From: Oreohelix idahoensis | Taxonomy: Eukaryota; Mollusca; Gastropoda; Stylommatophora; Oreohelicidae | Length of the DNA: 64,000 bases | Assembly (NCBI GenBank): GCA_024509875.1 | Contig: JAMPIV010005010.1 | Location: 545,001-609,000, forward strand | Reading direction: 5' to 3' | Part shown: positions 1 through 9,504 of the stretch, in pieces | How the letters are laid out: each line of letters begins with the position of its first letter | How positions within the stretch are numbered: position 1 is the stretch's first letter | Made by a program: the position numbers and the translations under genes | Notes under the pieces: generated by a model | What the model saw: the letters and a program-made list of their open reading frames with translations, nothing else | Databases searched by the model: none | Told to the model about the DNA's origin: nothing

Positions 1-385
1 TTTTAGGTCTTCTTCTTTTCTTCGTCTCTTTCTCAATCTTTTTTCCTTTCTTCAGCACTTTTCTTCTTTTCATTGAAGAAAGCTTCTTCTTCTAGGCTTT
101 TACTTCTTCGTGAAAGCTTCTTTTTGCCTTCTTTTCGAGTTCAGTCTTTTCAGCTTCTTCTTTCTTTTTCTTCTTCTTCTTCTTCTTTTCTTCTTTTCTT
201 TTGTTAGGCTTTGCTTTTTCTTTTCTTCTTTTTTATTGGGGATTCTTCTTCTTCTTCTTCTTCTTCTTCTTTCTTTGTCTTCTTCTTTCTTCTTTTCTTC
301 TTCTTTTCTTCTTCTTCTTCTTCTCTTTCTTCTCTCTTCTTCTTCTTCTTCTTCTTCTTCTTTCTCTTCTTCTTCTTCATTCCGG
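1..385. repeat. Polypyrimidine / (TTC)n tract
   Basis: The sequence is almost pure T and C on the plus strand, with long runs of TTC from about 166 to 378. Several frames are open because the repeat lacks stops; their Leu/Ser/Phe-only or Lys/Glu-only translations are not credible proteins. LINE 3' tails of (GAA)n/(TTC)n occur elsewhere in this window (25336-25347, 37075-37098, 47946-47962), so this could be an expanded tail, but no LINE body is visible beside it. Confidence 0.9.
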
Positions 386-940
386 ATAAAAGAGAATAAA
401 TACTAAAGTTGGGAAAAGAAACAAACAGGCAACACCGTTTAAAAAAAGGATTTAAAAATAATTTATGAAAACAATATTGATAATAATGTATGTAAGACAA
501 GAATAACAATTTATTTTCTGCATGCGTTTATGTACATTTTTTTTCTAAGACACAGGATTCGTAGCCATGGCACACAAAAAGGTTAAGAAGTCATGACCCA
601 CTCGCTTGAAGTAATGGCATGAAGTGATTGCTTTATATTGAACGTTCGAGAATGAGCCAGGGAAAATGTCATTGTTGAGCTGGGTCGGGGCAGTTTCAAT
701 CCACTAGCCATCCTGTTGTTACTGGCTCGCTTGTGTGTAGAGTTCATAGTGATTCTCCGAGAGGCTTGGTGTTCCATATCCGTATACTTCTTTGCTTGTG
801 TCCCACGTTCAAGACGAGCCAGTTTTCATAGAATGAGTTCTCTACTTATTTGAGCGTATCTACATTCTGTTACATTTCTTCAGTCTTTCTGTCTTATTAT
901 CTGTTTTTCATTCTGTATTTTTCTGTCTGTATTTAGGAAA
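386..940. other. Unassigned single-copy-looking DNA
   Basis: I see no long open frame, no repeat shared with the rest of the window, and no splice-like exon with recognisable protein similarity here. Confidence 0.4.
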
Positions 941-1440
941 TACTTTTTGTGTCTGACAGTATCTTTCTCCCGCACTTTCTCTGTTTATATCTATGTATGT
1001 CTGTCTCTGTCCGTACGACCGACTCTTGCTGTTTTCTTCTCTGTCCGTCTATCTGCTCCACTGCGGCCACCTGTCCTTCTATCTGTCTCAGTCCGCTCGT
1101 ACATACCTTCATTCGGCCGCCTGTCTATCAGTCCATCCGACCACCGGTAAAGTTCGTTCGTTCGTTCGTTCCGTTTTCCCTGTCCGTCCGTACGGGCTGC
1201 TGCCCGCACTACCTTCTGTCAGTCTTCTAACGACTGCCCGTCCTTCCTATTGTCTCTCATTGTGCAGCCACCCATCTGTATATATGTCTTGTCTCGATCT
1301 GTCTAGCCGCACATCCTTCTGTCAGTCTTCTAACGACTGCCCATCCTTCCTATTGTCTCTCATTCTGCGGCCACCCATCCGTATATATGTCTTGTCTCGA
1401 TCTGTCTAGCCGCACATCCTTCCGTCTGGTCTGTCCTCTT
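941..1440. repeat. TCTG-rich low complexity with a 103-bp tandem duplication
   Basis: The region is built from degenerate CTGTCCGTC-like words. Inside it, 1212-1314 is repeated almost exactly as 1315-1417 (period 103 bp, few substitutions), followed by the start of a third copy. The open frames here have Ser/Leu/Val-rich low-complexity translations and are not convincing genes. Confidence 0.8.
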
Positions 1441-2037
1441 TCACACATTTTTCCCCGAAGTGTGTAACGGCGCAGTAAACGACAATAGGTAATGCGCCTG
1501 ACTAGGACAAAGAGCAAAGAAAGTTACGGTCAGAAGACCTTCGTCAAGGACCAACGATCGAAAACAGAAGAGAACAAAAGGGAGAATTAAGTTAAATACA
1601 TTTTAAAAAATCCATATAATCATACAAATGATATACGACCCGTAAATGGAAGTAGCTGATGTCGCTCTCGTGAGTACCACTATGAACAAAATGGCCACTT
1701 GAATAGATTAGGGTAAGAAATGGCAAGCGATGAAAACTGTGAACAAATTAAACAAGTGGAGAAAGCAGCGAAGAAACAAAAAAGCAATAGAAATCGAGAA
1801 ATAAATAATGCATACATATTGGAGGTCGCGTCATAGAAATGAGCGCTGGGTAGTTAGTCTGTCTGGCTTGAGGCATCCCATGAGACAGTTTAAACCTTGT
1901 TCAAGATCGTCGTGTAACCCCTTATCCTATTTTGGTGGGAGAAGGCGAGTGTCCTGCGTCCATTTCGTTATGTCTCGCGTTCTGAGTATTTCTTACTACT
2001 TACGCTCTTGCTTCCGCTAACATATACAACAATATCC
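1441..2037. other. Unassigned intergenic/intronic DNA
   Basis: I recognise no coding similarity or repeat family here. Confidence 0.4.
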
Positions 2038-2361
2038 GGGAGCCGCGCTGGTGTAATGGTTACACGGGAAGTGTAGTGGAAGAAGTGTCGTCGACCGCAC
2101 TTGGACTGGGTTAATTCGAGCCCTGGGCGAAAACATTTGAAGAAGTCTCGTCGACCAGGGACTGGCGGCTCCTGAGCCGACCCAGCTCTAATGGGTACCC
2201 TCCGAAGACGACGAGTATCTGCCTGAATGTCGAGTGGACACCTGTCATTGTACAGGGAAAAAAGGGATACTCACGTAAAAATCAGTCTCAGGTTAGAAGA
2301 TATACTAACCGGAGATTCCCGCCTCGAGTAATAGCGAGCGTACGTTAAAAAAAAATAAAAA
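2038..2361 (+). mobile_element. tRNA-derived SINE, family 1 (copy 1)
   Basis: The element begins GGGAGCCGCGCTGGTGTAAT, whose TGGTGTAATGG resembles a Pol III A box, and ends in an A-rich tail. A near-identical family member lies at 43687-44041, which sets the limits. Shared internal blocks include GACTGGCGGCTCCTGAGCCG and ACTCACGTAAAAATCAGTCT. The tRNA-like head of this copy is partly scrambled relative to the other. A possible 7-bp duplication (ACAATAT) flanks it. SINEs of this type are non-autonomous and depend on a partner LINE. Confidence 0.82.
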
Positions 2362-2547
2362 TACAATATACGGTCTTTCTGTTTTGTTTGTTTGTTTGTT
2401 TTTTTGCCGTCGTATGTACAGAGCATAACATAGACTGTATGTGCTATCGCTGTTTATTAGTATGTTGTGATGAGTTCATCTGTTATACCCCAGCTATTGC
2501 TTGAGTTGGAAACCAATATAGTCTACTTGTTTCATAACAAAATTAAA

Positions 2548-4440
2548 GTAATCATCACGAACATCACCATCATCATCATGATCACCATCATGAGCATCAT
2601 AAGTACCTTGAACATTATCATCATCATGATCAGTATCATCATCATGATCAGTATCATCATCATGAACATCATTATGTTCCTTAGTCACGAACATCATCAT
2701 CATGAGCATCATCATCATCATGAACATCGTCATCATTATCATGAGCATCATCAGTATCTTGAACATCATCATCATGAGCATCATCAGTATCTTGAACATC
2801 ATCATGATCATCACCACCATCATCATCATCATGAGCATCATCAGTATCTTGAACATCATCATCATCATGAGCATCATCAGTATCTTGAACATCATGATCA
2901 TCACCACCACCATCATCATCATGAGCATCATCAGTTTCTTGAACATCATCATCATGAGCATAATCAGTATCTTGAACATCATCATCATGAGCATCATCAG
3001 TATCTTGAACATCATCATGATCATCACCACCATCATCATCATCATGAGCATCATCAGTATCTTGAACATCATCATCATGAGCATCATCAGTATCTTGAAC
3101 ATCATCATGATCATCACCTCCATCATCATCATTATGAGCATCATCAGTATCTTGAACATCATCATGATCATCACCACCATCATCATCATCAGTATCTTGA
3201 ACATCACCATGATCATCACCACCATCATCATCATCATGAGCATCATCAGTATCTTGAACATCATCATGATCATCACCACCATCATCATCATTATGAGCAT
3301 CATCAGTATCTTGAACATCATGATCATCACCACCATCGTCATCATCATGAGCATCATCAGTATCTTGAACATCATCATGATCATCACCACCATCATCATC
3401 ATCATGAGCATCATCAGTATCTTGAACATCATCATGATCATCACCACCACCATCATCATCATGAACATCATCAGTATCTTGAACATCTTCATGATCATCA
3501 CCACCACCATCATCATCATGAGCATCATCAGTATTTTGAACATCACCATGATCACCACCATCATCATCATCATGAGCATCATCATCAGTATCTTGAACAT
3601 CATCATGATCATCACCACCACCATCATCATCATCGTGAGCATCATCAGTATCTTGAACATCATGATCATCACCACCAGCATCATCATCATGAGCATCATC
3701 AGTATCTTGAACATCACCATGATCATCACCACCATCATCATCATCATGAGCATCATCAGTATCTTGAACATCATCATGATCATCACCACCATCATCATCA
3801 TTATGAGCATCATCAGTATCTTGAACATCATGATCATCACCACCATCGTCATCATCATGAGCATCATCAGTATCTTGAACATCATCATGATCATCACCAC
3901 CATCATCATCATCATGAGCATCATCAGTATCTTGAACATCATCATGATCATCACCACCACCATCATCATCATGAACATCATCAGTATTTTGAACATCACC
4001 ATGATCACCACCATCATCATCATCATGAGCATCATCATCAGTATCTTGAACATCATCATGATCATCACCACCACCATCATCATCATCGTGAGCATCATCA
4101 GTATCTTGAACATCATCATGATCATCACCACCATCATCATCATCATGAGCATCATCAGTATCATCGTCATCATCATGAGCATCATCAGTATCTTTAACAT
4201 CATCATGATCATCATCATCATCATGAGCATCATCAGTATCTTGAACATCATCATGATCATCACCACCATCATCATCATCATGAGCATCATCAATATTTTG
4301 AAAATCATCATGATCATCGTCATCATCATCATCATGAGCATCATCCGTATCTTGAACATCATGATCATCACCACCACCACCATCATCATCATGAGCATCA
4401 TCAGTATCTTGAACATCATCATGATCATCGTCATCATCAG
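2548..4440. repeat. (ATC)n-derived minisatellite with higher-order repeats
   Basis: A CATCAT-based array is organised into longer units of about 33 and 57 bp, each carrying the marker CAGTATCTTGAAC. A higher-order block starting at 3291 is repeated from 3801 (offset 510 bp), the second copy lacking one 57-bp unit. Because the base period is 3, all three forward frames and the reverse stay open for hundreds of codons: His-rich on plus, Met-rich on minus. These are repeat artefacts. The array abuts a LINE-A fragment at 4441. Confidence 0.93.
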
Positions 4441-4945
4441 CTCAAGGTCTTTCCATGTCTTCCTCGCCCTTGTCATGTATGTCCCCAGCTGTCTTCTCCC
4501 TGTGGTCTTTGGCCTACCTCTCTCTCTACCACTCTCTCCACCATCTCTCTACCTCTCTCTACCTCTCTCTCCACCTCTCTCCACCTCTCTCTCCACCATC
4601 TCTCTACATCTCTCTCTACCTCTCTCTACCTCTCTCTCTACCTCTCTCTCTACCTCTCTCTCTACCTCTCTCTACCTCTCTCTCTTCACCTCTCTCTCTA
4701 CCTCTCTCTCCACCTCTCTCTCTACCTCTCTCTCTACCTCTCTTTTAACTTGGGCATTCCAGAACAAGTACTTCCTGGTTAAAGCTGTTAGTAGTTTTCC
4801 TCCGTGTGTGTCCTATCCATCTTCAGTATCTTCTTCTCATCTTATCTTCCACTAGCGTTTATCTGGTTCGTGTCATCAGTTCCACATTAATGATCATACC
4901 ATTTCAACCCGTCTATTCTACGCAAGCACCCATTTATGAAAGTCA
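4441..4945 (-). mobile_element. LINE-A 3'-region fragment, interrupted by microsatellite
   Basis: Both ends match, in order, the antisense of the LINE-A 3' coding region seen at 7812-8100: the segment with TTTCCATGTCTTCCTC, then the segment with CATTCCAGAACAAG through CTACGCAAGCACCCATTTAT. That region encodes the RTE-type C-terminus (RRIEGLKWYDKVTN and the GHTLRRP block). The copy is degenerate and split by a CT-rich expansion at 4508-4745. Confidence 0.8.
4508..4745. repeat. (CTCTAC/CTCTCT)n expansion inside LINE-A
   Basis: Some forty short words of ACCTCTCTCT type fill the exact place where other LINE-A copies have GGTCTACCTCTGCCTCTC. The repeat therefore looks grown from this pyrimidine-rich coding stretch rather than inserted. 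Confidence 0.85.
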
Positions 4946-5117
4946 TGCCAATATAGTGTGATATTTCCGTGCCTGACCTTGGGATCATCAGCGAGGATCT
5001 TTACCCTTCTGTCTTCTTTGTGAAGGATTTAGTACCATCCAGTATGACCTTCTACTATGCTGATTCTGTCACACATTTGACGCCTCTGTCTGTAGAAGAT
5101 GAGAGATGTCACGTGAT

Positions 5118-5236
5118 CCTAGAAAAAAAAAATGTACATCTCCAATATCACCAGACCTAAAGGTCTTTTGTATTTGGACATGCGCCCTAATATAACCGAC
5201 TAGGTTGAACGAGACGCGCCTCGCCAGAACTAAATT
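5118..5236 (-). repeat. Dispersed repeat family 'F' copy
   Basis: It shares GTCTTTTGTATTTGGACAT, TATAACCGACTAGGTTGAAC and GCGCCTCGCC with inverted copies at 33640-33775, 34090-34185 and 35150-35230. It has no coding potential. The family is unclassified. Confidence 0.6.
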
Positions 5237-5384
5237 TGATAAAACATGATCCTGACGTCTCGGAAATAACGTGCACTCCTCAATGTGATATGTAAAACGT
5301 CGTGGGTATAGACCAGTGTCGTCCCCCTGCCTTTTTGCCAAGCGTGGCCCCGTTTGGTTCCTGGGCAGCTCTGAAAAGACTATG

Positions 5385-5556
5385 AAATAATAGGACTACT
5401 GCATGTCGTACAAGGCTGTGCACGAGGCTGGCAATCTCATCACGTAAAAGAAATTGTCACAGAAATCATCGCGGCAAGAGCATGTGAATGTTTGTTGTAG
5501 GCTTCTTGCAAGAGGCCAGATGTAACAGTAGCTTCATGCTCCATAAGGAGCGCAAA
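5385..5556 (+). mobile_element. Unclassified retroposon family 'C' (copy 1)
   Basis: One of nine related copies in this window (also 15700, 34385, 35925, 45850, 48000, 52325, 56745 and 57060). Shared blocks include GGCTGGCAA, CTCATCA and TTCTTGCAAGAGG-like words, ending in a GCTCCAT motif. In this and several other copies that end runs straight into (GAT)n, which I take as the 3' tail and so as the orientation. No Pol III boxes or ORF are evident, so the class is uncertain (SINE-like or LINE-derived). Confidence 0.65.
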
Positions 5557-6056
5557 GAAAGATGATGATGGTGGGGGTGGTGATGATGATGGCGGTGATG
5601 GTGATTATGATGGTGATGGTGATTATGATGGTGATGATGATTGCGGTGATTATGATGATGATGGTGGTGATGGTGATTATGATGGCGGTGATGGTGATGA
5701 TGATGATGACGGTGGTGATGGTGATTATGAAGGTGATGGTGATTATGGTGATGGTGATTATGATGATGGTGGTGATGGTGATTATGATGATGATGGTGGT
5801 GATGGTGATGGTGATTATGATGATGGTGGTGATGGTGATTATGATGATGGTGGTGATGGTGATTATGAGGATGATGGTGGTGTTGATGGTGGTGATGGTG
5901 GTGATGGTGATTATGATGATGATGATGGTGGTGGGGGTGATGATGATGATGGTGGTGATTATGATGATGATGGTGGTGGTGATGATGATTATGATGATGA
6001 TGGTGGTGATGGTGATTATGATGATGATGGTGGTGATGATGATGGTGGTGATGGTC
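5557..6056. repeat. (GAT/GGT)n array, probable expanded retroposon tail
   Basis: About 500 bp of GATGATGGTGGTGATTATG-type sequence starts directly after the 3' end of a family-C retroposon. Open frames on both strands are only Met/Val or Ile/Thr strings and are rejected as genes. Confidence 0.9.
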
Positions 6057-6194
6057 AAAACATTATGATTGCAGTTGTGTTGTTGTTTTTTTTTTTTTTT
6101 GTTGGCTTAAAACAAGGTTAAAACCTGCGGTCCACTGTCCACTTGAGGGCCTGTCAATGGATTCTGAGGGCTTTATCATGCTAGCATGTACATA

Positions 6195-6447
6195 GTCGGC
6201 GTCTGTGGCCTAATGGATATGAACGCAGTTTCATAATCCAGATATACCAAGTTCGAAACCTGCTGCAGGCGGTTTGGTAGCAGATCGCTTTGTGTGGATT
6301 TTTAACAATGGTATAAGCGCCGTACCGTTCAGAAAGCAATGGCAAACTACTGAACGTAAAAATTGCCTAGAAAAATCACAAAACAGCCCAAAAAAAAAAG
6401 CTGGGGTTGATTGCCACGTCCTGTAAAGGATAAGCAACTAACTTTAA
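6195..6447 (+). mobile_element. tRNA-derived SINE, family 3
   Basis: The head GTCGGCGTCTGTGGCCTAAT and the downstream AAGTTCGAAACC form an A-box and B-box-like pair at tRNA spacing. The tail region holds GGCAAACTACTGAACG and CAAAACAGCCC. Matching CATGTACATA words at 6185-6194 and 6448-6457 look like target duplications. Confidence 0.7.
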
Positions 6448-6460
6448 CATGTACATAACG

Positions 6461-6530
6461 AAAATATGGGCATAACACCATATTCCCAGTATGCCTCAAT
6501 GGGCGTGTAACGGGATCCTTTACCTTTTTT
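6461..6530 (+). mobile_element. 5'-truncated SINE family 2 fragment
   Basis: Only the last 70 bp of SINE family 2 is present (ATATGGGC through GGGCGTGTAACGGGATCC and a T-rich end). It lies between two ATGTACATAACG words at 6449-6460 and 6531-6542, as expected of a truncated LINE-mobilised insertion. Confidence 0.78.
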
Positions 6531-6543
6531 ATGTACATAACGT

Positions 6544-6822
6544 GGAGCCGTGGTAGCACAGTGTTTAGTGCACTGGCTTCCTAGCTCGGTGGTCCATGGT
6601 TCGATCCCCAGTTGAGGTGGGATTTTTTTTGGACCGCAAACGGCTCCGGGGTAGACCCAGCCTCATGAATCGGGTACCAGAGCAAGTATGGGAAGGTTAA
6701 GGCGGCCGGCGTGATGCTGACCACAACACCCCTAGTGTGCCGATGGACAAGAAAATATGGGCCTAACACCGTATTCCCAATATGCCTCAATGGGCGTGTA
6801 ACGGGATCCTTTACTTTTTTGT
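6544..6822 (+). mobile_element. Full-length tRNA-derived SINE, family 2 (copy A)
   Basis: The tRNA-like head GGAGCCGTGGTAGCACAGTG, with B box GGTTCGATCCCC, is followed by a body with AAGGTTAAGGCGGCCGGCGT and the 3' end GGGCGTGTAACGGGATCCTT. A perfect 13-bp duplication ATGTACATAACGT flanks it (6531-6543 and 6823-6835). Other members are at 18385, 35945 and 51425. Confidence 0.92.
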
Positions 6823-6884
6823 ATGTACATAACGTAACATTTAACATGTAAAATTTGTTATTGCTTTCATGTACATCTTTTTCA

Positions 6885-7016
6885 CAAAGGGGTCCCATAG
6901 CCTTCATCGGACAGTTAAAGTGGTCCATACCTTTGTCGCATAATCAAAGGGGCCCATACCTTTGTCGTACAAAGGGGCCCATACCTTTGTCGTACAATCA
7001 AAGGGGTCCACGGCTG
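6885..7016 (-). repeat. Short tandem array of CAAAGGGGCCCATACCTTTG units
   Basis: Four to five units of about 25-31 bp are the reverse complement of the CCTTTGATTGTCCGATGAAA unit of the array at 17065-17740. Confidence 0.75.
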
Positions 7017-7060
7017 CACAAAAAAAGTTTGGTTAAAGTTTCTACACAATGCGGTAGCGG

Positions 7061-7738
7061 TCCCATGTCCAACCCTTCTTAGTCACCTTTTACGACATGC
7101 TAAATGGTTACAGTGTTACTATTCACGTGCTACCCTTTTGGGCCCCAGCAACACACGGGCGAGAATATTGAATGTAGCCGATCTCTTTTCATTTTTCTAT
7201 CTCTAACTGATCATATCTTCCTATAGACTACGTCCCATCTATATAGCCATGTTCTATTCCCCACTTTTGCCTTCAATCTCTCCCATGATTATTGTTTTCT
7301 ATCAAGACAGTGAACGAAATTTTCTGCTCACTAAACAGGCAATCGTAATAATTATTGAACTGTCACATGCGTGCAATTATCCACCATTCTCTTCCCCCAT
7401 TAGCTGTCTTCAAATGTGGAACACAAACGTTAAAAAAAAAAAAAAAACAGTCACACGCGCACGCTCACATTTACACACCCAGACTGCTAAACAGATCAGA
7501 AATAGGCGCGTAAAATCACTCATATGGAGTGTAGTGGCAATACGGATCACGAATTTTAAAAACAAAGAAAAAAACATTTTACGATCGAAGACAAAAGCTA
7601 TGATTGTTATTCCTTATGTGAATTCTATGCCAGCGTTTCCCAACCAGTGTTCCGCAATTCATCTTCAAGGGTTACGCGATAAATCGTTGGATAAATACAT
7701 TAGAATTTTAAAATACAGGCGTTTCTTCTATCAATCAA
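7061..7738. other. Unassigned DNA with a possible hAT end
   Basis: AT-rich sequence with a (A)n run near 7433. CAGCGTTTCCCAACCAGTG near 7631 resembles one inverted end of a hAT-type MITE, but no partner end was found. A long plus-strand frame running on into 7739-8526 is the antisense of LINE-A and not a gene. Confidence 0.35.
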
Positions 7739-7811
7739 TACCCTTTAGCTCCCCTTGGAGCATAGGCCTTCAACAAACACATGCCAAGTCTTCCTGTCCT
7801 GTGCCATCTGC

Positions 7812-8797
7812 TCAAGTTCTTTCCATGTTTTCCTCATCATTTTCACCTCTGTTTCCAGTTCTCTTCTCCATGTGTTTTTTTGGTCTACCTCTGCCTTTCT
7901 TTCCCTGTGGATTCCAGAACAAGGACTGCCTTGTAATGCTATCAACAGGTCTCCTCAGTGTGTGTCCTATCCATCGCCAGCGTCTTCTCAGCTCTTTTTC
8001 CACTGGCACTTGTCTGGTTCTTGTCATCAATTCCACATTTGTTACTTTGTCATACCATTTCAGTCCTTCTATTCTACGCAAGCACCCGTTTATAAAAGTC
8101 TGTAGCTTTTTGGTTTTTGTTGTTCTCCATGTCTCAGAGCCATACAATAGGACTGACTTCACATTTGAGTTGAAGATTCTTATTTTCTTGTTGGACTTGA
8201 TTTCTCTGGTTCTCCATATGTTTCCCAATGCAATGAAAGCTCCTCTTGCTTTTTGTAGTCTTATTTTGACATCACTGTCTGTCCCTCCAACTTTGTTTAT
8301 ATTACTTCCAAGATATGTGTACGATTCTACATCTTTTAGTGGTGTTTCTTCAAGTTCAACCTTGTTATCATTTCTTGCATTTATTCTCATAATCTTTGTC
8401 TTTTCCCTGTGTATTTTCAGGTCCACTTATTGTGACTACTCATCGAGAATTTTCATTTTCTCTTGGTTATGGTTATGGGAAGAAGAGCCAAGTCATCTGC
8501 AAAATCCAGATCATCAAGCTGTTTAGTCAGATTCCACTGGATTCCATTTCTGTTGTGTGATGTTGATGTTTTCATAACCCAATCTACTGCTAGTAAGAAA
8601 AGAAATGGAGACAAGAGGCATCTCTGTCTCACTCCCGTTCTAATCCTAAACGGTTCTGTAAGTTGTCCTTCATGAAGAACTCTGCATGTCATGTCTTCAT
8701 AGGTCTTCTTTATTAAGTTAATAATCTTCATGTGAACTCTATAATGCCTCATCAATTTCCAAAGCGATTCTCTGTCTACACTGTCAAATGCCTTTTC
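7812..8797 (-). pseudogene. LINE-A reverse transcriptase, palm to C-terminus
   Basis: Reading on the minus strand, the palm continues from the LTR-element junction with EKAFDSVDRESLWKLM, then GVRQRCLLSPFLF, and the catalytic block LDFADDLALL (FADD form of YxDD). A frameshift near 8450 separates this from the C-terminal part, which carries KTKIMRIN, SYTYLGS, SVLLYGSETW and the GHTLRRP segment typical of RTE-like and related LINEs. The protein would copy LINE RNA at a nicked target site. It is broken by the frameshift and by the LTR-element insertion, and so is not functional here. Confidence 0.85.
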
Positions 8798-8802
8798 ATA
8801 GT

Positions 8803-9209
8803 TGTCGTGAAACGAAGTGTAACCCACTACTTTGTTAATCACTATGTCGAGATACAGATTTGCTTCAACCGATCAACGTTCACCAGTCTCTGAGACAGAA
8901 TAAATTAACGGCCATCTTGTTCACGCAAGATGGCCGATGAAAACTGAATAAAATTAGGCTGTATGAGACCAGGTACAAAACCGGAGGAAACCAATCAACT
9001 TGCTCCGCCAGGAACCAACCGAAAGCTTTCCTCAAGTAGTTACTTGACTATATAATCGGGCGGATTTTATGCTAACCACGCAACCCCGAACTTGACGCCA
9101 GAGATACAGACTGAAGAGGGAGAAGCTGTCACCTTGATTTATGGTAACTTACCTGAGGGCATCGACCTGCAACCTACTTCACTAAGTCGCGTCAAAACCT
9201 CTCGCCACA
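8803..9209 (+). repeat. 5' LTR of the Ty3/gypsy element
   Basis: 407 bp, TG...CA ends. A TATATAAT box at 9049-9056 is a plausible core promoter. An 11-bp inverted repeat at 8909-8919/8926-8936 has arms reading GCCATCTTG and CAAGATGGC. Confidence 0.95.
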
Positions 9210-9230
9210 CTGGGGGCTCGTTCCTGGGAT
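9210..9230 (+). promoter_or_regulatory. tRNA primer-binding site (tRNA-Pro-like)
   Basis: Directly after the 5' LTR and one spacer base lies TGGGGGCTCGT. Its first 11 bases are the complement of a tRNA-Pro 3' end, as in many retroelements; the following bases diverge. It would prime minus-strand cDNA synthesis. Confidence 0.75.
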
Positions 9231-9504
9231 ATTTCTGTATATCTTGAGCCATACTTAGTCTATTCATCTATCTACACTCTAACTTGTGCCAACCATAGGT
9301 AACATAAGAAAATAAATTTTTTTTTTGAGAAAATCATTATAGGATTTTTACAAAATTATTTTCTTAGGAGGAGTACCATTTAGTACTCAGTAAATAGTTG
9401 ATGCTCACAAAGTTGCACGGAAATTTTTTGTTCATTTAAATTAATTAAGTTTAATTACAATAATTGGGTTATAGTAAATATACATACCCTATCTAAGTAA
9501 CGCC

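Larger units (their letters stand above)
6100..7060 (-). mobile_element. hAT-like MITE copy, inverted and filled with SINEs
   Basis: The reverse complement of 6110-6175 matches the right part of the plus-strand copy near 18005-18065 (AGAATCCATT, CCCCAAGTGG-like and CCGCAGGTT blocks in the same order). The 6885-7016 tandem units correspond to the 31-bp array at 17065-17740. The terminal 'TTAACCTGCGG' resembles hAT-family inverted ends. Three SINEs interrupt it at 6195-6822. Confidence 0.6.

Noticed and set aside
110..509. Ser/Leu/Phe and Lys/Glu open frames
   Set aside because: Translations of the TTC microsatellite on both strands.
2467..4197. 576-codon His/Glu/Gln-rich open frame (and longer Ile/Met-rich frames in the same region)
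   Set aside because: All frames of the (ATC)-based repeat lack stops. The composition is dictated by the trinucleotide and there are no non-repeat codons of substance.
4455..4748. Ser/Leu/Pro-rich open frame
   Set aside because: Translation of the CTCTAC expansion within a LINE fragment.
5534..6068. Ile/Thr and Met/Val open frames
   Set aside because: Translations of the (GAT)n array.
7249..8526. 425-codon plus-strand open frame
   Set aside because: Most of it is the antisense of LINE-A reverse transcriptase. The sense (minus) strand carries the recognisable RT motifs.
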